This document shows, piece by piece, positions 1 through 5,486 of a DNA stretch of 5,486 nucleotides. Positions within the stretch are counted from its first letter, which is position 1. The number at the start of each line of letters is the position of its first letter. The notes under the pieces are model-generated. The model was not told the DNA's origin, made no database searches, and saw only the letters and a list, made by a program, of their open reading frames with translations. Both the position numbers and the translations under genes were made by a program. The stretch is taken from the NCBI GenBank assembly GCA_003135495.1, contig PLBX01000349.1:1-5486 (forward strand), in the 5' to 3' direction. The DNA is from Acidobacteriaceae bacterium (lineage in GTDB: Bacteria > Acidobacteriota > Terriglobia > Terriglobales > Acidobacteriaceae).

Positions 1-882
1 CTGAATGCGCTGGTCGGCGAGAAGCTTGCGATCATTTCGCCGAAACCACAAACTACACGCAATCGCATCCTTGGAATCATCAACGTTCCCAAGCAGAAGG
101 GAAGAGAAGCTGGCCAGATTGTGCTCATCGACACGCCTGGAGTGCATCAGTCTGGCTCCTCGCTTGGACGTAAGATGATGTCGGAGGTGCGGGAGGCGCT
201 TGAGGGCTGCGAACTGATTTTGCTGATTGCCGACGCCAAGAAAAAATGGGATCGCGAAGATGCCTTCGTTCTTGATCTAGCGAAAAAGGCGGGTACTCCA
301 GTTTTCCTGCTACTCAATAAAATTGATCTGCTCGCCGATAAGAGCAAGCTGCTGCCTCTGATTGCGCAGTTTCAAACGCCGCACGATTTTAAGGAGATCG
401 TTCCTATCTCTGCGCTTAAAAAGAAAGGCCTTGATGAGCTGCTGTCGTGCGTCCTGAAGGCTCTTCCGAATGGGCCGCGCTATTTTCCGGAGGACCAGAT
501 CACGGATCAGCCGGTGCGATTTATGGCGGCGGAATTGATTCGCGAACATGTGCTGATGCAGACGCATGAAGAAGTGCCGCATGCCGTCTCGGTGTTAATC
601 GAGCAATTTGAGGAGGGCGCGAGGTTGACGCGAATTGCGGCAGTGATTTTTTGCGAACGCGAGGGGCAAAAGGCCATCCTGCTTGGTAGAGGGGGCCAGA
701 TGCTAAAGAAGATCGGAACCGCGGCGCGACTGGATATCGAGAAAATGGTAGGTACCAAGGTTTTTCTGGAGCTGTTCGTCAAGATCAAGGCGGGATGGCG
801 CGATTCGCGAAACTTCGTGGAAGAGCTCGATTGGCGGCGGCAACTGCAGCAAATGGGCGGTCCGCCGGAGGGGGAACAGTGA
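1..882 (+). CDS. era: GTPase Era, 5'-truncated by the window edge
   Basis: Era is an essential GTPase that binds 16S rRNA near its 3' end and helps mature the 30S ribosomal subunit at the cytoplasmic face of the cell. The reading frame is open from base 1 and gives 293 residues. It begins with LNALVGEKLAIIS, so only the leader and the G1 P-loop, roughly 15-20 residues, are missing. Visible motifs are the switch I/G2 segment PQTTRNRI, G3 DTPG (130-141), G4 NKID (316-327) and G5 SAL (409-417). The Era-specific linker FPEDQITD is followed by RFMAAELIRE. The C-terminal KH domain contains EREGQKAILLGRGGQMLKKIG, with the GRGG RNA-binding loop at 685-696, and ends with the family-typical LFVKIKAGW. 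Compared with E. coli Era as I remember it, the stretch between G2 and G3 is about six residues longer and lysine-rich (VPKQKGRE). The end is a TGA at 880-882. Identification is near certain; the true start lies outside the window. Confidence 0.97.
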   Translation: MNALVGEKLAIISPKPQTTRNRILGIINVPKQKGREAGQIVLIDTPGVHQSGSSLGRKMMSEVREALEGCELILLIADAKKKWDREDAFVLDLAKKAGTPVFLLLNKIDLLADKSKLLPLIAQFQTPHDFKEIVPISALKKKGLDELLSCVLKALPNGPRYFPEDQITDQPVRFMAAELIREHVLMQTHEEVPHAVSVLIEQFEEGARLTRIAAVIFCEREGQKAILLGRGGQMLKKIGTAARLDIEKMVGTKVFLELFVKIKAGWRDSRNFVEELDWRRQLQQMGGPPEGEQ

Positions 883-967
883 GAGGGCGAAGAGCTCTGT
901 TGCTTATGATCGTCATTTTATGACCAGCGCTCACAAATACCAATGGCCGTACTCGATGCGAATAAGT

Positions 968-996
968 TTGCTTCTTGTCAGGCAAGTCCCTAGAAT
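968..996 (+). promoter_or_regulatory. Candidate sigma70-type promoter for the anti-sigma-like gene
   Basis: TTGCTT (968-973) and TAGAAT (991-996) are separated by exactly 17 bases. The -10 box matches the consensus at 5 of 6 positions, the -35 box at only 3 of 6. Transcription would begin near 1003, leaving a leader of about 50 bases before the ATG at 1056. A short inverted repeat, CTTG-TCAGG-CAAG (974-986), lies between the two boxes and could be an operator, but it is short enough to be chance. The placement inside the 173-base era-to-next-gene gap fits independent transcription. This is a pattern match only. Confidence 0.35.
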
Positions 997-1055
997 CTGT
1001 CAGCCTGTCTTCGCGTCCGGTAGAGGGGCGAGTTGAAACACAAGCTTTATCATTG

Positions 1056-1520
1056 ATGGCAGATACTCCTTCATCTTCCGAACAAGCTCGTCCGTCGCGC
1101 AGTTTTGACGCGGCCAAGCTGACTTTAAAGCTCAGTGTAATGCTGGCTGCTGATCGCAATGCGGTCGATCCCGTCGTGCGCAGCGTTATGGATATTGTTC
1201 GCGAGATGAACTGCGCCGCGGGCAGGGAAGATGACATCGAACTGGCTCTGACAGAAGCGTTGGCGAATGCGGTTGTGCATGGGGCGAAAAGCGATCCTTC
1301 CAAAATTATCGAATGCGATGTCGCTTGCGACGATCAGCAGGCAATCCTGATTGTGGTGCGCGACCCGGGGCCCGGATTCGATCCCAGCAAGATTGCTAAT
1401 CCGTGCGAAGGTGAGAATATTTATGCAAATCACGGGCGCGGCATTTATTTGATCAATCAGTTGATGGATGAAGTGCAGTTCCACAAGAATGGGACTGAGA
1501 TTCATATGCTCAAACGCTGA
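1056..1520 (+). CDS. RsbW/SpoIIAB-like anti-sigma factor / serine-protein kinase (GHKL ATPase fold)
   Basis: The predicted product is a 154-residue cytoplasmic protein consisting of a single HATPase_c_2-type domain. Family members bind ATP, sequester a sigma factor or another target, and phosphorylate a STAS-domain antagonist on Ser/Thr (partner switching). The ATP-binding signatures appear in order: N-box ELALTEALANAVVHG with the key Asn and HG pair (about 1240-1281), G1 box VRDPGPGFDPS (about 1357-1389), and G2 box HGRGIYLINQLMDEV (about 1431-1475). The C-terminal strand ends GTEIHMLKR. The length matches the family norm of about 140-160 residues. The frame is open further upstream to a TTG at 975, but that extension is low-complexity and Ser-rich, lacks a ribosome-binding site, and overlaps the candidate promoter. 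I therefore prefer ATG 1056 (MADTPSSSEQ), although no strong Shine-Dalgarno precedes it either; TTG 1053 is also possible. No STAS antagonist, sigma factor or PP2C phosphatase lies in the window, so the target is unknown. Fold assignment is confident; anti-sigma function is inferred from family. Confidence 0.85.
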   Translation: MADTPSSSEQARPSRSFDAAKLTLKLSVMLAADRNAVDPVVRSVMDIVREMNCAAGREDDIELALTEALANAVVHGAKSDPSKIIECDVACDDQQAILIVVRDPGPGFDPSKIANPCEGENIYANHGRGIYLINQLMDEVQFHKNGTEIHMLKR

Positions 1521-1526
1521 GCTGAC

Positions 1527-1553
1527 GTCGTCCTGATTTAGTTGCAGGACGGC
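1527..1553. terminator. Hairpin in the convergent spacer, possible weak bidirectional terminator
   Basis: CGTCCTG (1529-1535) and CAGGACG (1545-1551) form a perfect 7-bp stem around a 9-base loop. The stem extends to 9 bp with a T-G wobble (1528/1552) and a G-C pair (1527/1553). It begins seven bases after the stop codon of the anti-sigma-like gene and about 90 bases beyond the stop codon of the opposing response regulator gene. Position suits a shared terminator, but neither strand has a following T-tract, so an intrinsic terminator is only a weak inference. Confidence 0.35.
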
Positions 1554-1642
1554 TGGCCAAGTTCTTGCTGCGGTGGGTGGCCGGGCGGGGACGTCCGGCG
1601 CTCCATTGATACGCTTACTGACGATCGTGCTGGCGGCGATAA

Positions 1643-2998
1643 CTACTCTTTTGCGGCGATTCCCAAACTTTTCATCTTGCGATAGAGATGGCTGCGCTCC
1701 AGCCCAAGAACCTCGGCTGTGCGGCTGACGTTGCCATGATTCTCATCAAGCTTCTTGAGGATGTAGTCACGTTCGTAGGCGGCGCGCGCCTGGTGCAAGG
1801 TCGAGCCCTCGGTTCTCGCGACGCGGCGGCTGCCGTCCCTATGAACCAACGGTGGCAGATGCTTGCGTTCAAACCGGGAGGTCGTGGGATTCATAATCAC
1901 GATGCGCTCGATTACATTGCGCAACTCCCGGATGTTTCCCGGCCAGGTGTAGCGCATTAATACGTCGATGGCATCGTCAGTAATTTCCCGAGGGCGGCGG
2001 CCATAAGCAGAAGCGAATTCTTTGAGAAAATGCCGGGCAAACAAGGGAATGTCTTCTTTGCGCTCGCGAAGCGGGGGGACCACAAATGGAACTACGTTAA
2101 GCCGGTAGAAAAGATCTTCGCGAAAATTTCCCTTGGCGATTTCTTCTTCCAGATCTTTATTGGTGGAGGCGATCACGCGAACGTCGACGGTAATGGGATC
2201 GTCGCTGCCGACTGGGATGAAGCGCTGCTGTTCCAGGGTGCGCAGGACTTTCGACTGCGTTTTCAGGCTCATGTCCCCGACTTCATCGAGAAACAGCGTC
2301 CCGCGATCGGCTTTGAGGAACTTGCCTTCCTTATCCGCGGCCGCTCCTGGAAACGACGACTTGCGGTGCCCGAACAATTCGCTGTCGATTAAATCTTCTG
2401 GAATCGCGGCGCAGTTCATCTCGACAAACATCTCATCTTTGCGCGGGCTCTGCATGTGAATGGCATGCGCCACCAGTTCTTTGCCAGTGCCCGATTCGCC
2501 GTAGATGAGCACGCGTCCGTTGGTTGGAGCCATAAGCGCGATTTGCTGGCGCAGCGCTTTCATGGGAACGCTATCGCCAACAATTATGCTCTTTGCCTGT
2601 AACTGTTTCCGCAAGTCGAGATTTTCGTGGCGCAAACGGCGCGCCTCGACTGCGTTTTTTACGAGGATGAGAGTTTTTTCGAGCGAGAGCGGCTTTTCCG
2701 CGAAATCGTAGGCGCCGAGCTTGGTAGCGCGCACCGCGGTTTCGATGGTTCCATGCCCTGAAATCATGATGACCTCGGGTGGATCGCCCATCTCCCGGAT
2801 TCTCTCCAGTACTTCCAGGCCATCCATTCCGGTCAACCAAACGTCAAGCAGGATCGCGTCGAAGCTGCTCTTGCGCAGGAGTTCGAGGCAATCTTCGCCG
2901 CTCGGGCTGACGCTGGTTTTGTACCCTTCATCTTCGAGGATGCCGCTCAAAGATTCGCGGATAGCGGATTCGTCATCGACAATCAGAATGTGAGCCAT
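1643..2998 (-). CDS. ntrX: NtrX-type, NtrC-family response regulator with altered GAFTGA loop
   Basis: This is a 451-residue cytoplasmic transcription regulator with receiver, AAA+ and Fis-type domains. The receiver (about 1-120) has the acidic pair D8/D9, phospho-acceptor D52 in LLDVWLTGMDGL, S80 and K102. The AAA+ domain (about 138-370) has Walker A GESGTGKE (167-174), Walker B LFLDEVGDM (235-243), sensor I STN (278-280), FREDLFYRLN with candidate arginine fingers R293/R299, and sensor II WPGNIRELRN (352-361). The C-terminal Fis-like helix-turn-helix (about 404-447) includes NVSRTAEVLGLERSHLYRKMKSLGI. In NtrC-family activators the ELFGH segment is followed by KGAFTGA, which contacts sigma54; here it reads ELFGHRKSSFPGA, so G, A and T are replaced. 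The ATPase residues seem intact. DVWLTGMDGL and the upstream NtrY-type kinase favour NtrX over NtrC. It starts at ATG 2996-2998 with no clear Shine-Dalgarno, 144 bases after the kinase stop codon. Family assignment is firm; whether it acts through sigma54 is doubtful. Confidence 0.93.
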   Translation of the reverse strand: MAHILIVDDESAIRESLSGILEDEGYKTSVSPSGEDCLELLRKSSFDAILLDVWLTGMDGLEVLERIREMGDPPEVIMISGHGTIETAVRATKLGAYDFAEKPLSLEKTLILVKNAVEARRLRHENLDLRKQLQAKSIIVGDSVPMKALRQQIALMAPTNGRVLIYGESGTGKELVAHAIHMQSPRKDEMFVEMNCAAIPEDLIDSELFGHRKSSFPGAAADKEGKFLKADRGTLFLDEVGDMSLKTQSKVLRTLEQQRFIPVGSDDPITVDVRVIASTNKDLEEEIAKGNFREDLFYRLNVVPFVVPPLRERKEDIPLFARHFLKEFASAYGRRPREITDDAIDVLMRYTWPGNIRELRNVIERIVIMNPTTSRFERKHLPPLVHRDGSRRVARTEGSTLHQARAAYERDYILKKLDENHGNVSRTAEVLGLERSHLYRKMKSLGIAAKE

Positions 2999-3033
2999 TT
3001 GTATGCGGTGAAAGTCAAATTTTGGTTCAGCGC

Positions 3034-3128
3034 CAGGCGCTGCGAGCTACGGGCTGCGAGCCACGAGCAGGCGGGCAAAGAGTTAAGCGAATTGCTCGAA
3101 GCTCGCGGCTCGCAGCGCTGGCCTCGAA
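3034..3128. repeat. Degenerate heptamer arrays forming an inverted repeat in the ntrY-ntrX gap
   Basis: The left arm reads in 7-base steps from 3041: TGCGAGC, TACGGGC, TGCGAGC, CACGAGC (to 3068), preceded by CAGGCGC (3034-3040). The right arm from 3094 reads GCTCGAA, GCTCGCG, GCTCGCA, GCGCTGG, CCTCGAA (to 3128). The arms are inverted copies of one another: 3034-3061 pairs with 3094-3121 at 22 of 28 positions, including a perfect 11-bp core (3037-3047 with 3108-3118). About 32 bases separate the arms. The element fills most of the 144-base gap between two co-oriented genes, so it would be transcribed as an mRNA spacer able to fold into a long hairpin. Function is unknown; repeat structure is seen directly. 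Confidence 0.75.
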
Positions 3129-3133
3129 GCTTC

Positions 3134-3139
3134 ATTATA
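3134..3139 (-). promoter_or_regulatory. Possible internal -10 box for the response regulator gene
   Basis: A perfect TATAAT on the minus strand lies four bases past the stop codon of the kinase gene, within CCGTATAATG. No recognisable -35 hexamer sits 16-18 bases upstream (that stretch is GC-rich coding sequence), and there is no TGn extension. If real, it would allow transcription of the regulator apart from its kinase, with the heptamer repeat in the leader. Evidence is a single hexamer. Confidence 0.2.
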
Positions 3140-3142
3140 CGG

Positions 3143-5395
3143 TTAGCTTGCCGCTGGAGCGCCGATCTGAGTGCTCATGGTTTCGACTGCTACGGGCAGC
3201 TCGATAACAAAGCGACTGCCGACCGGTTTGTTTTCTTCGACGCGGATCGAACCGCGATGATCTTCAACAATCCGGCTGACGATGGCTAAGCCCAATCCGG
3301 TTCCGCGTTGCTTGGTCGAAAAATAGGGCAAAAAAAGGCGCTCTTTCACATCTCGCGAAATTCCCTGTCCGGTGTCGGAGACAGTCAGTTCGACCGCATC
3401 GCGGCTGACCACCAGCGCGGTAGAAATTGTGATCTCCTTCAATATCGCATCCTGCATGGACTCGGCCGCATTATCCACGAGGTTTGCCACGGCTCGTTTA
3501 ATGGCTTCGGGGTCGGCCATTACCGGAGGCAGGTCTTGCGCGAGTTCGGTTCGCACGTCGATGCCATCCATGCGCCCGTTAAACATAATGAGCGCGCCTT
3601 CCACCAAGTTGTTCAAACTGGCGGGTTGGGGGCGGGATGCGGGAAAACGCGCGAGCACGGAAAATTCGTCTACCAGGGTGCGAACGGTTTCGACGGCATT
3701 GCGAATCGTTTCCGCGCAGGTGCGGATGATTTCGAGCGAGGCCGCGTCGGGAGCGCTTCCGCGTGTCAAATGACGTTCAATGCGTTCTGCAGAAAGCGCG
3801 ATTGGAGTCAGAGGATTCTTAATTTCGTGCGCGACGCGGCGGGCCACCTCGCGCCATGCCGCCTGTTTCTGCGCGCGCAGCAGGTCTGACAAATCTTCAA
3901 ACACCAGCACGTAACCCACGGCCTCGGATGCATGGAGGAGCGCGGATACGGTGATGGCGATATTCAATCTAGCGCGGGGCAGGGTGAGTTCCATGTTAGC
4001 CGCGGTTATCCCCATTCGATCGGCGCGCCGCAATAAAGGTTCAATATCAGCAAGAACGTCGGCGGCCAGTACGTCGCGCAAAGGAAGATTCACCAGTGCC
4101 GCAGGACTCACGTATTCGCTGCGTTCCAAATAAAACATTCTGGAGAAGGCGGCGTTCGCGAGGGTTATTCTGCGTGACGCGTCAATCGATATCACCCCGG
4201 TGGGCAGGCTTTCGAGGACGGTTTCGATGTAGCGGCGGCGACGCTCCAAAGCTTCGTTCGCGACTCCTACATCGCGGCTGGAAGCTTCAATCTGGTGGCG
4301 GCTGGATTCGAGTTGCTGCGCCATGGTATTGAAAGATTGCACCAACTCAGCCAGTTCGTCAGTGGCGCGGATATCAACACGGTAATCCAGTTGACCTTTT
4401 GAAATGGCCGCTGTGCCTGCGGCTAGCGCGGCTACCGGACGATTGACCAGCTTCGAAAGTAAAAGAGCGAGCCAGGTTGAGGCGAACAAAACTACGACGG
4501 TCAGCAGCAGCAGAAATCCGACGTAGGTTCGCCTGACCAGTTTTCTTTTGGCGGCGAGTTCGACGTAACGAGTCTGACTTTCCTGAATCTGCCTGGCGGT
4601 TTGAGCGAATTTCGGCGGTAGCGGCATGGCGACAATGATCTCGCCATCTTCGATTGGCGACGCCGCCACGATGTAATCAGTAACGCCCCATTGAAAATGA
4701 GGATGCTCCCCGCGCATGGCGGCTTGTATGGGAAATTTATCCTGCATGTCAGACCATCGCGCCGGAGTATTCAAACTGACCGCGGCGGTGCCGTTTGTCA
4801 TCGCCAGAACGAATCCGCCTTGCAAAGTGGGGATGTGTTCGCGCAGTTCTTCCGTGACCTCGGAAAAATTCTTGGCGATGAATGCCTTTTGAAATTCGGC
4901 GGACTGCGCGATGGATACAGCCTCGGAGGAAGCATTCTGGCCCGCATAATCATAGAGGAGCGCCGACATGGCAGCGGTGTCTGCGCGCACTTCCTCGACG
5001 GGTTGTGAAAACCATTTATCGATGGAGCGATTCATCAAGCCGTAAGAGAACCAGAACATCGCTATCACGGGCAAAAACGACAGCAGCAGGCTGACCACGA
5101 CGAGGCGGGTTCGAAACTTTGAGCCGGCCACGCCCGCGCGCCGTTCGGCGAAAAGCTTGAGCAAGTTTCGTCCAAGAACGACGGTTAGCGCTACAGAGGC
5201 GAAGAAGATGAGGCCGCTCAAGCCGGCGAAGAACAGGAGCTGCTGATTATTGTCAGGGCTGATGAACTTCAGATTGAACGAGGCTTGCGACACCATGATT
5301 GCCAGCAGCAGGAAGGCGCCGGCGCCTAGCGCAATCAGGGCCTTGCGGCGGCCCGAGGTCTTGCTTCCGACGCGAATTGGATCACCTGAAGGCAA
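3143..5395 (-). CDS. ntrY: NtrY-type membrane sensor histidine kinase (4 TM, HAMP, PAS, HisKA, HATPase)
   Basis: This 750-residue inner-membrane kinase should sense a signal, autophosphorylate on His and pass phosphate to the NtrX-type regulator encoded next to it. Hydrophobic helices lie at about 19-37, 52-75, 98-118 and 291-315. The segment between helices 3 and 4 (about 119-290) is a soluble, presumably extracytoplasmic sensor region. HAMP follows at about 316-368 (NRPVAALAAGTAAISKGQLD), then a helical linker and a PAS domain at about 386-505 (LESLPTGVISIDASRRITLA). The dimerization domain has the H-box RRVAHEIKNPLTPIALSAER with catalytic His523 (codon 3827-3829), very like the NtrY H-box. 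The ATPase has an N-box with N638/N642, DTGQGIS (674-680), LFLPYFSTK (687-695) and GTGLGLAI (698-705). Domain order and length match NtrY. The start is TTG 5395: an in-frame TGA lies two codons upstream and the next ATG/GTG (residue 34) would destroy helix 1. No Shine-Dalgarno is visible. The signal is not identifiable; NtrY in other bacteria is linked to nitrogen or redox sensing. Confidence 0.93.
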   Translation of the reverse strand: MPSGDPIRVGSKTSGRRKALIALGAGAFLLLAIMVSQASFNLKFISPDNNQQLLFFAGLSGLIFFASVALTVVLGRNLLKLFAERRAGVAGSKFRTRLVVVSLLLSFLPVIAMFWFSYGLMNRSIDKWFSQPVEEVRADTAAMSALLYDYAGQNASSEAVSIAQSAEFQKAFIAKNFSEVTEELREHIPTLQGGFVLAMTNGTAAVSLNTPARWSDMQDKFPIQAAMRGEHPHFQWGVTDYIVAASPIEDGEIIVAMPLPPKFAQTARQIQESQTRYVELAAKRKLVRRTYVGFLLLLTVVVLFASTWLALLLSKLVNRPVAALAAGTAAISKGQLDYRVDIRATDELAELVQSFNTMAQQLESSRHQIEASSRDVGVANEALERRRRYIETVLESLPTGVISIDASRRITLANAAFSRMFYLERSEYVSPAALVNLPLRDVLAADVLADIEPLLRRADRMGITAANMELTLPRARLNIAITVSALLHASEAVGYVLVFEDLSDLLRAQKQAAWREVARRVAHEIKNPLTPIALSAERIERHLTRGSAPDAASLEIIRTCAETIRNAVETVRTLVDEFSVLARFPASRPQPASLNNLVEGALIMFNGRMDGIDVRTELAQDLPPVMADPEAIKRAVANLVDNAAESMQDAILKEITISTALVVSRDAVELTVSDTGQGISRDVKERLFLPYFSTKQRGTGLGLAIVSRIVEDHRGSIRVEENKPVGSRFVIELPVAVETMSTQIGAPAAS

Positions 5396-5401
5396 GGGTC
5401 A

Positions 5402-5431
5402 ATTATAGGGCGACGGAGGGGCGCTAGTCGT
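5402..5431 (-). promoter_or_regulatory. Candidate promoter of the ntrY-ntrX unit, abutting the start codon
   Basis: On the minus strand a perfect TATAAT occupies 5402-5407. The best -35 candidate is ACGACT (5426-5431), 18 bases upstream and matching TTGACA at only 3 of 6 positions. Transcription would start near 5394-5396, that is, at the TTG start codon itself, which implies a leaderless or nearly leaderless message. The -10 match is strong, the -35 weak. Confidence 0.35.
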
Positions 5432-5442
5432 GGGCAGTGATG

Positions 5443-5481
5443 GCGCGTCTAACGCGCGGGTGGACGGGCGAGACGCCCGTC
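5443..5481. repeat. Tandem pair of tight GC-rich hairpins (REP-like extragenic element)
   Basis: Two perfect inverted repeats, each with a 3-base loop, lie six bases apart near the window edge. The first is GCGCGT-CTA-ACGCGC (5443-5457) and the second is GACGGGCG-AGA-CGCCCGTC (5463-5481). No coding frame in this strip looks real. Paired short hairpins in intergenic DNA are the hallmark of REP-type elements; alternatively they could end transcription of a gene beyond the right edge, though no T-tract is seen. The palindromes are directly visible; membership in a dispersed family is inferred. The element may continue beyond 5486. Confidence 0.6.
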
Positions 5482-5486
5482 GCTCC

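Noticed and set aside
912..924. GTCAT-TTT-ATGAC inverted repeat after era
   Set aside because: Only a 5-bp AT-rich stem; too short to separate from chance, and no T-tract to make it a terminator.
956..1036. Short plus-strand frame (ATG at 956, about 26 codons) upstream of the anti-sigma-like gene, a possible leader peptide
   Set aside because: No ribosome-binding site, no regulatory codon run, and it spans the predicted promoter.
785..1303. Minus-strand open frame of 172 codons opposite the end of era and the anti-sigma-like gene
   Set aside because: Ser/Ala/Arg-rich low-complexity translation with no recognisable domain, lying antisense to two genes with strong family motifs; it is a frame shadow.
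2030..2392. Plus-strand open frame opposite the AAA+ domain of the response regulator
   Set aside because: Antisense to a highly conserved domain; translation resembles no known protein.
3034..3128. CRISPR array
   Set aside because: Repeat units are 7 bases, directly adjacent and without unique spacers; the arms are inverted relative to each other.
3308..3889. Plus-strand open frame of 193 codons opposite the kinase catalytic region
   Set aside because: Its codons mirror the conserved HisKA/HATPase coding sequence on the minus strand; no domain or ribosome-binding site supports it.
4691..5008. Plus-strand open frames opposite the kinase sensor region
   Set aside because: Two overlapping frames of similar length with no motifs, as expected for shadows of a GC-rich gene.
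1643..5395. Horizontally acquired or novel defence-type system
   Set aside because: Both genes match the standard NtrY/NtrX architecture, and I saw no transposase, integrase, tRNA or obvious composition shift nearby.

Overview
The window looks like ordinary chromosomal DNA of a free-living, moderately GC-rich Gram-negative-type bacterium. My best guess is an acidobacterium of the Terriglobia/Koribacter type. That rests on the combination of an Era GTPase with a lengthened G2-G3 loop, an RsbW-like anti-sigma kinase and a stand-alone NtrY/NtrX-type pair, together with the style of the intergenic repeats. This assignment is inference; no rRNA or other marker gene is present.

Layout. (1) Plus strand, 1-882: 3' part of era, the ribosome-assembly GTPase, lacking only its extreme N-terminus with the P-loop. 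(2) 883-1055: spacer with a plausible sigma70-type promoter. (3) Plus strand, 1056-1520: a small GHKL-fold serine-kinase/anti-sigma-like protein of the RsbW/SpoIIAB class, with no partner gene in the window. (4) 1521-1642: convergent spacer with a hairpin. (5) Minus strand, 5395 down to 1643: a two-gene unit encoding a large four-helix membrane sensor histidine kinase (NtrY type, 750 aa) followed by its NtrC-family response regulator (NtrX type, 451 aa). The two genes are separated by 144 bases that hold a 7-base-periodic, inverted repeat element. (6) 5396-5486: the kinase upstream region, with a perfect TATAAT next to the start codon and a pair of tight GC-rich hairpins at the window edge.

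Functionally, the minus-strand genes form one signalling pathway: extracytoplasmic or membrane signal, then NtrY autophosphorylation at His523, phosphotransfer to NtrX Asp52, and transcriptional control through the Fis-type DNA-binding domain. The plus-strand genes are a housekeeping GTPase and a separate, probably independently promoted, partner-switching regulator.

The most notable points are that the NtrX-type regulator keeps an apparently intact AAA+ ATPase core but has SSFPGA in place of the sigma54-contacting GAFTGA loop, and that the ntrY-ntrX gap contains degenerate heptamer arrays in inverted orientation. I see no mobile element, CRISPR array, RNA gene or clearly novel multi-gene system.
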